Below, piece by piece: positions 17,698-26,354 of a stretch of 64,000 nt of DNA (position 1 is the first letter of the stretch; each line of letters opens with the position of its first letter). Location of the stretch: assembly GCA_937892095.1 (NCBI GenBank), contig CALAVC010000151.1:1-64000 (forward strand). Direction: 5' to 3'. The notes beneath the pieces are model-generated. The model was not told where the DNA came from, searched no databases, and worked only from the letters and a program-made list of their open reading frames with translations. The DNA comes from an uncultured Bacteroidales bacterium (GTDB lineage: Bacteria; Bacteroidota; Bacteroidia; Bacteroidales; Marinilabiliaceae). Both the position numbers and the translations under genes were made by a program.

Positions 17698-19196
17698 ACG
17701 TCTTGCTCTATGCGGTCTTGCGCGCGCTCGTACCACTCTTTGTAGCGTCTCCGAAGAGCCGTAGCTTGCTCCATAGGGGTGCCAATGGCGTTTAGCTCGT
17801 CTCGGCTAATGACCTGCCCCACTTCGATGTGTATGGGCCAGCGGCGTAAGTAGCGACAATGCTTTGGCAACACTTTGCCCGGTCCGTAGATAAAGATAGG
17901 CAAAATGTCCAGCCCAAGCTCTTCGGCCACGTGAAATGCACCACGGTGGAAACGCAAGACGTGGCAGTCGGCCGAGCGTGTGCCTTCGGGGAATATGCAA
18001 GTGCTATATCCTCGGTCGGCAAGTGAATTTAAGTCGGGCGTTATGGTCGATAGCCCTCGTGAGGCTGGATAATATTCTGCATTGCGAATAAGGACTCCGT
18101 AGAGTGGATTGTTCCACACCCAGTCGTTGGTCAAAAAGACTATGCGTGGCGAGAGTATTAGTAGGCACATCAGGTCGAGGTGCGACTGATGGTTGCAGAT
18201 GACAATATGTGGCTTGTAGAACAGACTTTCGTCAGCATTTTCAACGCTTAGTTTCACGCCCGGAATGCCGTGGCGTATCATGATGAAGCGCGATGCCCGA
18301 TAGATAAGATTGTGTAGCCATGTGCGCTTGGCTTCGGTGGCACCTCCTATGCGGAAGCGTAGCCACACTATTGGTGTCAGCACGATGGTGCTGAAAAACG
18401 TAAAGAATAGTAGTGAATATATGCTCCGTACAATTGTCAGTGTCAGTCGTGCTATGGCCAGTGGTAGGGCATAGACTACTGCCAAAACGCAAAGAATTGT
18501 GTTGAGCAAACTTATGCGCGCAAAGTCGTAGGCTGGGCGAAAGTGACTTACGCGTTCATTTCGTGGTGGGTAATATACATCAACGTCTGTCGAGACAAGT
18601 TTGGTCCCATGCCACGCAGCAAAGACAAGTAGTTCGAGTTCGGCTTCGTAGCGATGCGTGAGCAGTGCAAGCCCTAAGCGCGATATTTTTTTGAGCGGAT
18701 AGAGTCGGTAGCCAGTTTGCGTGTCGGGTAACCGTTGGAGTGTCTGCACTGCAAACCAGAAGTTGGAAAACTTGTTGGCAAACGAACTGCTACGATTGCG
18801 GTCGACTCCTTCGAGATGTCGGTTGCCCACAATGAGTGCGCCCGGATGGTCAATGTTGGCTCTTAAGAATGTCGGGATGTCGGTGGCATAGTGTTGGCCG
18901 TCGGCATCCATCGTTATGGCGTAGGAGTGCCCGCATAGTGTGGCGTGTCGAAAGCCTCGTTTGAGGGCATAGCCTTTGCCCCTATTATCTTTGTATGTTA
19001 CAATCTGTATGCCCTCAATGTGCGACAAGATTTCGTTGGTACCGTCGGTGCTTCCATCGTCAACAACAATCACGTCTTGGCAATACGTCTGGGCTCCGCG
19101 CACCACGTCTGCCACGGTCCGGCAATTGTTGTAGGTCGGGATAATGACGCAAATGCCTCTGCGTCTTAGTCGGGCTTTGCACTCTTCGGGGGTCAC
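17694..19196 (-). CDS. Fused GT2 glycosyltransferase and lysophospholipid-type acyltransferase
   Basis: A 500-residue two-domain protein. Residues about 12-240 are a DPM1-like family 2 glycosyltransferase (VIIPTYNNCRTV, VVDDGSTDGT, metal-binding DADGQH, TGYRLYPL). Residues about 240-300 are hydrophobic. Residues about 310-490 form a PlsC-type acyltransferase with the HX4D motif NHQSHLDL and FPEGTRS. The same fusion is a hallmark of aryl-polyene and flexirubin clusters, where it is thought to help attach the polyene to a membrane anchor. The start is a GTG preceded by AGGA. Four-base overlap with the downstream oxidoreductase gene supports coupled translation. Confidence 0.85.
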   Translation of the reverse strand: MTPEECKARLRRRGICVIIPTYNNCRTVADVVRGAQTYCQDVIVVDDGSTDGTNEILSHIEGIQIVTYKDNRGKGYALKRGFRHATLCGHSYAITMDADGQHYATDIPTFLRANIDHPGALIVGNRHLEGVDRNRSSSFANKFSNFWFAVQTLQRLPDTQTGYRLYPLKKISRLGLALLTHRYEAELELLVFAAWHGTKLVSTDVDVYYPPRNERVSHFRPAYDFARISLLNTILCVLAVVYALPLAIARLTLTIVRSIYSLLFFTFFSTIVLTPIVWLRFRIGGATEAKRTWLHNLIYRASRFIMIRHGIPGVKLSVENADESLFYKPHIVICNHQSHLDLMCLLILSPRIVFLTNDWVWNNPLYGVLIRNAEYYPASRGLSTITPDLNSLADRGYSTCIFPEGTRSADCHVLRFHRGAFHVAEELGLDILPIFIYGPGKVLPKHCRYLRRWPIHIEVGQVISRDELNAIGTPMEQATALRRRYKEWYERAQDRIEQDV

Positions 19197-19206
19197 CTTA
19201 TGGTCC

Positions 19207-19566
19207 TCATTGTTTTTGTAGGCAGACAGAGAGTTTGGTCAGCGTCTGTTCGTGTGTGGCAAATGTGCAATGCACGAGCAGAGTGCCGTCTGTGTTTTCC
19301 GATGTCTTCTCCATTTTGAACAAGATGTCGGGTGTGCTCGTGGGCGATACTATGCGAATAAACTTGGCGTTGCGAATGCCGACAAGTTGTAGGCTCTGAG
19401 CTGTGCAAAGGCTCGCCACTTCGGCTGCCATCTGTACAAGGCACGCTCCGGGCGTAATGGGCATGCCCGGAAAGTGAGCTTGGTATACGACGTTTCCGGC
19501 GCAAAGCCTTAGCTCTGCACTTTGTGCGTCGTAGCTCTTGACGGTATATAGTTTGTCAATAAGCAT
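19207..19566 (-). CDS. Hotdog dehydratase-like protein (FabZ-type, active-site Glu absent)
   Basis: A 119-residue hotdog-fold protein similar to 3-hydroxyacyl-ACP dehydratases. It keeps the catalytic His in HFPGMPITPG, but where FabA/FabZ proteins have the catalytic Glu or Asp (GVLxxEAxAQ) it has GACLVQMAAE. It may therefore be inactive alone. The other hotdog protein of this operon (19842-20303) lacks the His but keeps a Glu, so the two could combine as a heterodimer. It lies between the second acyl carrier gene and the glycosyltransferase fusion with short gaps. Confidence 0.8.
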   Translation of the reverse strand: MLIDKLYTVKSYDAQSAELRLCAGNVVYQAHFPGMPITPGACLVQMAAEVASLCTAQSLQLVGIRNAKFIRIVSPTSTPDILFKMEKTSENTDGTLLVHCTFATHEQTLTKLSVCLQKQ

Positions 19567-19574
19567 CGTGCGAG

Positions 19575-19832
19575 TTAGCGAGTGCGATGTGCGCTAATAT
19601 ATTCTGCCATGAAGCGTACACTCTTGAAGACTTCTTTGCCTTCGGCTGGCGTGGTAAGCTTTATGCCGTAGCGACGTTCGAGCAGGACGATGAGTTCGAG
19701 GGCATCGATAGAGTCAAGTCCGAGCCCCTCGCCAAAGAGTGGAGCTTCGGGGTCGATGTCGGCAGGCGCGATGTCTTCGAGGTTAAGTGTTTCTATAAGT
19801 TGTTGCTTGAGTTCTTCTATTAGCTGTTCCAT
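19575..19832 (-). CDS. Acyl carrier protein (second in cluster)
   Basis: An 85-residue acyl carrier protein. Helix 2 contains the motif GLDSIDALE, whose Ser receives the phosphopantetheine arm. The sequence is strongly acidic and has the normal length. It carries the growing chain as a thioester. Polyene clusters often have two carrier proteins, one for starter or priming and one for extension; which is which here is not clear. It is 8 bases upstream of one hotdog gene and 9 downstream of the other. Confidence 0.92.
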   Translation of the reverse strand: MEQLIEELKQQLIETLNLEDIAPADIDPEAPLFGEGLGLDSIDALELIVLLERRYGIKLTTPAEGKEVFKSVRFMAEYISAHRTR

Positions 19833-19841
19833 TTCTTCTTT

Positions 19842-20303
19842 TTATTGTTGTGCCTCACTGTTGTGTAGGGCTATTTTTATTTCTGTCTGAGCAATGGGTT
19901 GTTCGTCCTGATACACTACTGCGTCGGCAAGCGTCATGCTCATCACCTCTTCGCGAATGTTGACTATGGTCGTTATCTGGCTGCCTACGATTGGTAGACG
20001 GTCAACTTGCATGTTGCGCACTGCACCAATGACGCCCGTCTGTACGCTCCGTTTGTAGATGTAGACGTTGGCATAGCCTATGCGTGCAGCGCACGTCTGA
20101 GCAATGTTTTCGGTCAGCCCTGCCACGCTAAACTTGCCGTCTTCGACCAAGATGTTGTCGGGCGCAATGAGTGTGCGTGTCGCCACTTGCCTCTCATCGA
20201 AATGTATCAGCTGACCAACCATTACGAATGGCTCTTTTTGTGGCAAGAGTGTGTGTATGTCTATCTCTTGGACGAAGTCGTCGGAAGGGTGCCTGTAGTC
20301 CAT
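19842..20303 (-). CDS. Hotdog dehydratase-like protein (active-site His absent)
   Basis: A 153-residue hotdog-fold protein related to FabA/FabZ-type dehydratases of polyene clusters. In the region LLPQKEPFVMVG, dehydratases usually have LLPHRxPF with the catalytic His; here it is Gln. The helix SVAGLTENIAQTCAARIG keeps the Glu. It is likely to work with a partner, most simply the hotdog protein at 19207-19566. It lies in the same operon between the acyltransferase and acyl carrier genes. Confidence 0.78.
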   Translation of the reverse strand: MDYRHPSDDFVQEIDIHTLLPQKEPFVMVGQLIHFDERQVATRTLIAPDNILVEDGKFSVAGLTENIAQTCAARIGYANVYIYKRSVQTGVIGAVRNMQVDRLPIVGSQITTIVNIREEVMSMTLADAVVYQDEQPIAQTEIKIALHNSEAQQ

Positions 20304-20312
20304 ATCCTTATT

Positions 20313-21209
20313 TTATGCTACGTTGGCTTTCCAAAAGTCGTAGAAATTATACCATTGCTCGGCATAGCCATTTTTGAGCAAGTGCTCTAACTGACTCGTA
20401 TAGCTGTCGGCAAGTTGACTCATCTGTTCTTTGCGCGTGGCAGTGGTGTCGTAGTCGAGCCTATCAATGTATATCCGATAGGCTTTGCTACTTTCTTTTA
20501 CCACATTGACTGTGAGGCACGGCAAACTGTGCATCGTAACTATGCGGAATGGTCCTTGTGGCAACTGTACGTCCTCGCCCATCAGTGTGCTGCCAATCGT
20601 CTTTCGAGAGCCAAACACCCTGTCGGCTGGCATGCTGATGGCTTCTCCTCGTCGGACGGCATCTTCTATTTCGTAGAGGTGGCTCATGTCGTCCTGTACT
20701 GCAATCATGTTGATGTTGTTGGCGTCGAAGAGCTTGTGCCGACCGCGCATGACTGTTTCTTTTTCGCGTGGGTAGACCAGTGAGTTCATACGCTTGTTGG
20801 CTTTCAGACCGTAGCCTGCCAGCTCGTAGGCTCCGACGTGTGCGCTTAGGACGGCAAAAGAGCCTTCGGCACGGCTGAGGCTCTCGAATAGCTCAAAGTG
20901 TTCTGTGCTAATCTTATATTTCTGACCTGCGTACATGGCAAACCTGTCGAGGACTACTTGTCCAAAAAGGCAATGGTTGACGTAGACTCCCCATGCGGCT
21001 CGAAGCGGAGACTTGCCACATCGTCGGCGCAAAAAATCGTAGCTTGTGCGTCGAGACGGCTGAACGAGCAGAGTCACAGGTATCACGAAAACTGCCATTA
21101 TGACGTAGAATATGCGCACGTCGAATATTCGCAAGCCAAAGATGAGCAGTCGCAGTAGCCAGTCGCCACCCCACGAGGTCCCACTCCATGCCCTGTCTGT
21201 GTTGCTCAT
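20313..21209 (-). CDS. HtrB/LpxL-family acyltransferase
   Basis: A 298-residue membrane-associated acyltransferase of the lipid A lauroyltransferase-like family. Residues about 15-55 include a membrane segment; the block FAVLSAHVGAYELAGYGL carries the catalytic His with a downstream Glu (HX4E, as in LpxL), and MPADRVFGSRKTIG follows as a conserved region. Such enzymes accompany aryl-polyene clusters and probably transfer the acyl chain from the carrier protein to a lipid. I chose the ATG at 21209 over a GTG at 21239. It lies 30 bases after the first acyl carrier gene. Confidence 0.82.
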   Translation of the reverse strand: MSNTDRAWSGTSWGGDWLLRLLIFGLRIFDVRIFYVIMAVFVIPVTLLVQPSRRTSYDFLRRRCGKSPLRAAWGVYVNHCLFGQVVLDRFAMYAGQKYKISTEHFELFESLSRAEGSFAVLSAHVGAYELAGYGLKANKRMNSLVYPREKETVMRGRHKLFDANNINMIAVQDDMSHLYEIEDAVRRGEAISMPADRVFGSRKTIGSTLMGEDVQLPQGPFRIVTMHSLPCLTVNVVKESSKAYRIYIDRLDYDTTATRKEQMSQLADSYTSQLEHLLKNGYAEQWYNFYDFWKANVA

Positions 21210-21239
21210 TGTCTCTGTGTGCTTGCTTTGTGCCGACAC

Positions 21240-21485
21240 TTATTTGTTTACGTGAGCCTCTATGTAGTCGCAAAACTGGCGCAACGTGCCGACCGACTGC
21301 ATCTCTTCGGGTGCAATCTTGAAACCGAAGTTTTTTTCTACTATGACTATTATGTCTACAAGGTCGAGACTGTCTATGCCCATGTCGTCGCGCAAGCGTG
21401 CCTCGTCGGTTATCTTCTCTTCGTCTATTTCGAGTTGGTCGACAAGGAAGTTGCGTACTATTGTCTCTATTTCGCCTCGTGTCAT
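21240..21485 (-). CDS. Acyl carrier protein (first in cluster)
   Basis: An 81-residue acyl carrier protein with the phosphopantetheine attachment motif DDMGIDSLDLVDI. The start at 21485 gives a protein of normal carrier length; the frame is open further upstream, but that part is rich in Arg and Pro and overlaps the methyltransferase gene. It lies 47 bases after the methyltransferase gene and 30 before the LpxL-like gene. It is distinct in sequence from the second carrier. Confidence 0.92.
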   Translation of the reverse strand: MTRGEIETIVRNFLVDQLEIDEEKITDEARLRDDMGIDSLDLVDIIVIVEKNFGFKIAPEEMQSVGTLRQFCDYIEAHVNK

Positions 21486-21532
21486 GTCTTTATGTTCCTT
21501 AGCTTTCTGTTGTGGGTTACTATGAATTGGTT

Positions 21533-22636
21533 CTATGCTTTTTTTCGGCAGACAAGGATTGAGTGTCCGTGTCCGAGTCCGTCGTGTATTTTTTCTATTT
21601 CGAGGCCAGCCTCGGCGATGCACTTGGTCATGTCTTCTGTGTTGTACATCTTCGAGTTGCCGTTGGCCATGGCTGTAAAGTAAAGACTGGTCATGGTTAG
21701 GCAGAGCGCAGCTGTGTCAAATCGTTGGCGGTCCCAAAGGGTCTCCATGATGAAGAGTCGGGTGTCGGGCGTCATGACTCTTGTTGCACGGCTGAGTATG
21801 CTGACAATTTGTGGCATGCTGAAGCAGTCGAGAAATTGGCTCATCCAGATGCCGTCTATCTGTGTGTTGGAGGGGAATGAGGTGTCTTCGCAAAGCAGGT
21901 TGATGGGGTGTCCGCTAATGCGGTTGGCACCCGTCTTGCCAGCCACGTTTTGGCGCATTAGCTCAAGTTGCTGTGGCAGGTCGAGAATGGTTACGTGTGC
22001 TTGTTGGCTATATGCAACGCAACGCAAGGCGAACTTGCCAGTGTTACCACCCACGTCGTATAGTTGGCTGACTTTATAGTCGTCGAAGAGAATGCGCAGT
22101 GCATCGTCAAAAGATGCGTCAGAATAGAAGTGGTCGAAGTTGAACCAACTTTTTTGAGCATCATCGGGTAGCGAAGATAGCCCTTCGTAGATGGTGCTCC
22201 ACGTGCCAAAGTGTTTCAGTCCCTCGGGTCGCCCACTTTGTAGTGATTTTTCGAGGTCGAAGAGCCCAATGTAGTTGACGTCGTGGTTGAAGTCTGTGTT
22301 GATTTTTGTGGCTGGGGAGTTGAGAAAGAACCAACCCGTTTTGGTCAGTGTAAACTTGTCTGTTGCAGTGTCGACTTTGAGCGTGCCAATGCATAGCGAA
22401 GCTTCGGTGAGGCACTTGACAGCGTAGTCTGATAGTCCAGTATGCTCGACAATCTCTTGTCGTGTGCGTCCGCTTTTGTCGCTTTCGATATACTCGAGTA
22501 TGCCCCACTTGACCATGAGACGCGACACTTGGAATATAACCGGACTCCAAGCAATAAACTCAGCCTTACGTTGTGCGTCGAGGGCGGACAACTTCTCGGT
22601 TGAATATATTGCTTGTAGTTCGTTAGTGAGGTTCAT
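21533..22636 (-). CDS. SAM-dependent O-methyltransferase
   Basis: A 367-residue methyltransferase with an N-terminal winged-helix dimerisation domain (residues about 25-110) and a class I Rossmann domain with the SAM motif YDVGGNTGKFAL (about 190-200). The DIWMSQFLDCF-like region and VMTPDTRLFIMETLWD match plant-type O-methyltransferases. In aryl-polyene and flexirubin clusters a methyltransferase decorates the aromatic head, so a phenolic hydroxyl may be the target here. Its ATG directly follows the stop of the broken gene upstream, with no gap. Confidence 0.82.
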   Translation of the reverse strand: MNLTNELQAIYSTEKLSALDAQRKAEFIAWSPVIFQVSRLMVKWGILEYIESDKSGRTRQEIVEHTGLSDYAVKCLTEASLCIGTLKVDTATDKFTLTKTGWFFLNSPATKINTDFNHDVNYIGLFDLEKSLQSGRPEGLKHFGTWSTIYEGLSSLPDDAQKSWFNFDHFYSDASFDDALRILFDDYKVSQLYDVGGNTGKFALRCVAYSQQAHVTILDLPQQLELMRQNVAGKTGANRISGHPINLLCEDTSFPSNTQIDGIWMSQFLDCFSMPQIVSILSRATRVMTPDTRLFIMETLWDRQRFDTAALCLTMTSLYFTAMANGNSKMYNTEDMTKCIAEAGLEIEKIHDGLGHGHSILVCRKKA

Positions 22637-23150
22637 TTATTTTGCTTTTTTAATGAGTTTGGTAACCCATTCTGCGAGTTCTTCGTAGGCGTAGTAACGA
22701 CGTTTTTCGTTACCATAGCCTTTGCCCGGTACGCCGTCGACATCGATGACTGCCATGGGCTCTGTTTCGCCTTTGCGGGTTACTTCCATTGTGCCAGATA
22801 GGTGTAAGTCGCCAACGTGAATGGTGAGTGTGTAGTCGGCATCGCCAGCGGCAATGGCACTTATGTGGTCGTCGGCTTCGTTCTGTAGCTCGCTGAGGAA
22901 GATTGTCTCGGCTTTGTGACTTCGCCAGGGTAGTCGCGTTGCCAGTCTTCACCTTTTTCTTTGAGGTATTCGCTGACAGGTTTTCCCTCGATGGTGGATT
23001 TCGAGTAGTCCCATACGACGAGGAGCGTCTTCTTTGATTTTTTTAGTTCTTTGAGTGAGCCTTGCTTGAGCTACACGTCATCTTTGGCAAATGCGTTGTT
23101 TGTTGAAAGACAAAATAGTATTGTCAATAGTAAAAAAAACAAATTTCTTC
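22637..23150 (-). pseudogene. Broken exported protein gene inside the polyene-like operon
   Basis: Translating the minus strand in pieces gives a coherent protein of about 170 residues with at least three lesions. A run of 8 T (23132-23139) shifts the frame within the signal peptide; read with 7 T it gives MKKFVFLLLTILF and a cleavage site after NNAFA. A TAG stop (23071-23073) interrupts just after AKDDV, where CAG would read through. A further one-base shift near 22912-22916 is needed to reach the C-terminal part (DADYTLTIHVGDLHLSG, then NEKRRYYAYEELAEW), which ends with TAA at 22637. The protein resembles an unnamed exported family of Bacteroidales. The reading is mine by eye; a sequencing error could account for a shift but not easily for all three lesions. 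Confidence 0.75.
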
Positions 23151-23179
23151 ATTTTTTTATTTGTTGTTTGATTTGAGTG

Positions 23180-24412
23180 TTAGGTTTGGCCGTTCTTGAT
23201 GACAAGTGCTGAGTTGGTGCCACCAAAACCAAATGAGTTGCTCAGTGCGTAGCGAATGTGCGCATGTGTTGCTTCGGTAGCAATGTTGAGCCCTTTGGAG
23301 TGTTCGTCGGGGTTCTGGAAGTTGAGGTTAGGCGCGACGAAGCCACCTTGCATCATCAAGATGGTGTATACAATTTCGCTTGCGCCTGCCATCCAACACT
23401 CGTGCCCCGTCATGCCTTTGGTGCTGCTGATGAGTGCGTGCGTGCCGTCGAATAGCTTGTGGAGGGCTATGGCTTCTTGTGCGTCGCCTTGTGGTGTCGA
23501 AGTGGCGTGTGCGTTGATGTAGTCGACGTCGTTGGGTGTTATGTTGGCACAGTTGATGGCGCGACTCATGGCCACGACGCTGCCGTCGTAGCTTGGCGTG
23601 GATATGCCACTGCCATTGCCCGAGAAGCCGTAGCCTACGACTTCAGCGAGTATGGTGGCGCCGCGGCTGACTGCGTGGTCGTATTCTTCGAGTACGAGTG
23701 CGGCTGCTCCGCCACCCGGTACGAGTCCGTCGCGGTCGCGGTCGAATGGGCGGCTGGCGCACTGTGGTTGGTCGTGGCGAGTGGAGAATGCCGCGAGGGC
23801 GTCGAAAGATGCCATGCTATAATAGTTGGTCTCTTGTGCACCACCTGCAAGAACTATTTCTTGTAGCCCTTGGCTGATGAGTAGGTAGGCCAGACCTATG
23901 GAGTGGCTTCCGCTGCTGCAGGCTGCGCTGACGGTGAAGCCTACGCCACGCAAGCCCCAAATGGTGCTAAGGTTCATAGAGACTGTGCTGTTCATGCTTT
24001 GAAAGACGCTGCCGTAGCCAATGAGACCAGTGTCGTGTTTTTCTTCCATTATCTTGTGAGTCTCTATGACGCTACGCGCCGAGGAGTCGTTGCCAAAGAT
24101 TATTCCGCACTCGTTGCTTACGAGATATTCTCGGTCGATGGCTGCTTGCTCAAAAGCTTGTCGGGATGCCATGTAGGCATATTGTGCTTCTTCAGATAGT
24201 CCAGCACGTGTGTGTCGGTCGACCATTGTGCGGTCGATGACTAGGGCTGGGACTACACCCGAGAGGGCTGAGCGATAGCCGTAGGCTTTGCGTTCGGGGC
24301 AATATTGTATGCCAGAGCGTCCCATGCGCAAAGACTCACTTACCTCAGCGAGGTTAGTGCCTATTGACGACCAAATGCCCATGCCTGTTATGACGACTCT
24401 CTTGTTTCGCAT
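23180..24412 (-). CDS. Beta-ketoacyl-ACP synthase, FabF-like
   Basis: A 410-residue ketosynthase that condenses malonyl units onto a carrier-bound acyl chain. The catalytic triad is present: Cys165 in VSAACSSGSHS, His in NAHATSTPQGD and His in TKGMTGHECW, the last differing from the common GHTLGAAG form as in polyene-type synthases. It is the only ketosynthase in the window; aryl-polyene clusters normally have a ketosynthase plus a chain-length factor and an extra ketosynthase, so partners may be elsewhere. It is the first gene of the operon, and the -7 element at 24419 lies six bases before the ATG. Confidence 0.87.
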   Translation of the reverse strand: MRNKRVVITGMGIWSSIGTNLAEVSESLRMGRSGIQYCPERKAYGYRSALSGVVPALVIDRTMVDRHTRAGLSEEAQYAYMASRQAFEQAAIDREYLVSNECGIIFGNDSSARSVIETHKIMEEKHDTGLIGYGSVFQSMNSTVSMNLSTIWGLRGVGFTVSAACSSGSHSIGLAYLLISQGLQEIVLAGGAQETNYYSMASFDALAAFSTRHDQPQCASRPFDRDRDGLVPGGGAAALVLEEYDHAVSRGATILAEVVGYGFSGNGSGISTPSYDGSVVAMSRAINCANITPNDVDYINAHATSTPQGDAQEAIALHKLFDGTHALISSTKGMTGHECWMAGASEIVYTILMMQGGFVAPNLNFQNPDEHSKGLNIATEATHAHIRYALSNSFGFGGTNSALVIKNGQT

Positions 24413-24418
24413 ACGACA

Positions 24419-24426
24419 CAAAGTTA
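24419..24426 (-). promoter_or_regulatory. -7 promoter element for the polyene-like operon
   Basis: TAACTTTG on the minus strand fits TAnnTTTG exactly. Only six bases separate it from the ATG at 24412, so the mRNA would have almost no leader. Confidence 0.5.
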
Positions 24427-24612
24427 AGTTTTGTTTTTTACTTATTGCACGTAATTTAATGACATTTTGCACTCTCTGCCGTTGTGTGTGTGGCTGCGAC
24501 CCTGTGTAATCGTACTACTTTGGTATGCCAAAATGGTTGTTCGGATAAACTCGGGGTAGGTTAAGCAAAAAATAGGTTAACTTTATGCTATTAAACAAAA
24601 ATGAAATAGATA

Positions 24613-26289
24613 GTGAAGAAGTTTTTACGGGCACTTGGCATGGCTCTATTGGGGGTGCTGATGGTGTCGGCAAATGCGCCTAAGCATAAGACGACAATAT
24701 TTATGATAGGCGACTCGACAATGGCAAACAAGTCATTGGCGAGTGGGAATGAAGAGCGTGGTTGGGGACAGGCTTTGCCATCGTATCTTGACGAAGAAAT
24801 TGTCGTGAGCAATCATGCCAAAAATGGTCGGTCGTCGAAAAGTTTCATAGACGAGGGCTTGTGGGCCGAGGTGGAGAAAAACATGCAAGAGGGAGACTAT
24901 CTAATAATTCAGTTTGGGCATAACGACGAGAAGCCCAAAGAGGATAGGCACACCGACCCAGGTTCGACATTCGATGCCAACTTGCGTATGTTTGCCGAGA
25001 CGGCCAAGAAGAAGGGTGCGACCCCCATTATATGCAACTCCATTGTGCGACGAAACTTTGCAAAGGTTGAAGACGCAGTGGCACAAGACGATGCCTCGGG
25101 CGAGTCGAAGCAAATGGAGACCGAAGGCAACGAGCTGATAGACACTCACGGAGACTATGTGGTTGCACCACGCAACGTGGCAAAGGAAGTTGGCTGTGTG
25201 TTTATCGACATGAACAAGCTGACGCACGACCTTGTGCAAGGTCTTGGTCCGGTAGATAGTCGGAAACTATATCTGTGGACCGAAGAAGGTAAGGTGGCTG
25301 CATATCCGAAAGGAAAGAAAGATAATACTCACCTTAACGTTTATGGCGCACGCACGATTGCTGGTCTTGCAGCACGTGAGCTGAAAGAGAAAATCCCGAC
25401 ACTTGCCAAGCACATTGTGTTCTACGACATTGTCGTGTCGAAAGATGGTTCGGGCGACTACTTTACGGTGCAAGAAGCCATAGACGCTGTGCCAGACTAT
25501 AGCAAGAATAGGCGTACAACAATACTCATAAAGGGTGGCACGTATGAAGAAAAAGTTATCATACCCGAGAGTAAGCTCAATGTGAGTCTTGTGGGTCAGG
25601 ATGATGCTACAATTACGTGGGCCGACTATGCCAGCAAGAAGAACAAATTTGGCGATGAATGTTCTACGAGTGGCTCGTCGACGTTCTATGTATATGCCGA
25701 CAATTTCGTGGCCGAAAACATCACGTTTGTCAATGCGGCAGGGCGTGTGGGGCAGGCGGTTGCTTGTTTCGTAAGTGGCGACAATGCTAAGTTTAGCAAG
25801 TGCAGATTCTTGGGTAATCAGGATACCCTATATACGTATGGTGAGGGGACACATCAGCTCTATGAGGAGTGCTACATAGAGGGGACTGTCGACTTCATAT
25901 TTGGCAAGGCAACCGCCTTTTTTGACCGTTGCGAGATACGAAGTGTTGGCGAAGGCTACGTGTGTGCGCCTGCTACACCCGAAGGCTGTAAGTATGGCTA
26001 CGTGTTCGACCATTGCAAACTGACGGCTGCCGATGGAGTTCGGGGCGTGAAACTTGCTCGCCCGTGGCGTCCGTATGCGCAGGCTGTGTATATAGACTGT
26101 GAAATGGACGAGCATATTGCTCCTGAGGGTTGGAACAACTGGGGCAAGGCTTCGAACGAAAAGACTGCATTCTTTGCCGAGAAGGATTCGAAGGGTAAGG
26201 GTGCAAACCCTCGAAAACGTGCGTCGTGGGCTAAGCAGATTAAAGACGCAAGCGCCTATGCCAAAGAAAAAGTTTTGGTGCAAGAATAA
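24613..26289 (+). CDS. Bifunctional pectin esterase: SGNH acetylesterase plus pectin methylesterase
   Basis: A 558-residue exported enzyme with two catalytic domains. Residues about 25-260 are a rhamnogalacturonan-acetylesterase-like SGNH hydrolase (CE12 type): GDSTMANKS carries Ser, NHAKNGRSSKSF the Gly/Asn region, IIQFGHNDEK the Asn, and DNTHLNVYGA the Asp/His pair. Residues about 275-550 are a CE8 pectin methylesterase beta-helix: GDYFTVQEAIDAVPDY, GNQDTLYTY, EGTVDFIFGKATAFFDRCEI with catalytic Asp, and LARPWRPYAQAVYID with Arg and Trp. It removes acetyl and methyl groups from pectin before chain cleavage. The start is a GTG giving a signal peptide ending VSANA. It is transcribed alone and ended by the hairpin at 26314. 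Confidence 0.9.
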   Translation: MKKFLRALGMALLGVLMVSANAPKHKTTIFMIGDSTMANKSLASGNEERGWGQALPSYLDEEIVVSNHAKNGRSSKSFIDEGLWAEVEKNMQEGDYLIIQFGHNDEKPKEDRHTDPGSTFDANLRMFAETAKKKGATPIICNSIVRRNFAKVEDAVAQDDASGESKQMETEGNELIDTHGDYVVAPRNVAKEVGCVFIDMNKLTHDLVQGLGPVDSRKLYLWTEEGKVAAYPKGKKDNTHLNVYGARTIAGLAARELKEKIPTLAKHIVFYDIVVSKDGSGDYFTVQEAIDAVPDYSKNRRTTILIKGGTYEEKVIIPESKLNVSLVGQDDATITWADYASKKNKFGDECSTSGSSTFYVYADNFVAENITFVNAAGRVGQAVACFVSGDNAKFSKCRFLGNQDTLYTYGEGTHQLYEECYIEGTVDFIFGKATAFFDRCEIRSVGEGYVCAPATPEGCKYGYVFDHCKLTAADGVRGVKLARPWRPYAQAVYIDCEMDEHIAPEGWNNWGKASNEKTAFFAEKDSKGKGANPRKRASWAKQIKDASAYAKEKVLVQE

Positions 26290-26313
26290 GCCAAGTAATT
26301 TTATAAGCACTGG

Positions 26314-26354
26314 GTGCGTTGCTCAAAAAATGGGGCAGCGCACTTTTCTTTTTT
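26314..26354 (+). terminator. Terminator after the pectin esterase gene
   Basis: An imperfect inverted repeat GTGCGTTGCTC / GGGGCAGCGCAC (26314-26343) followed by TTTCTTTTTTATT. It separates two convergent genes. Confidence 0.7.
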
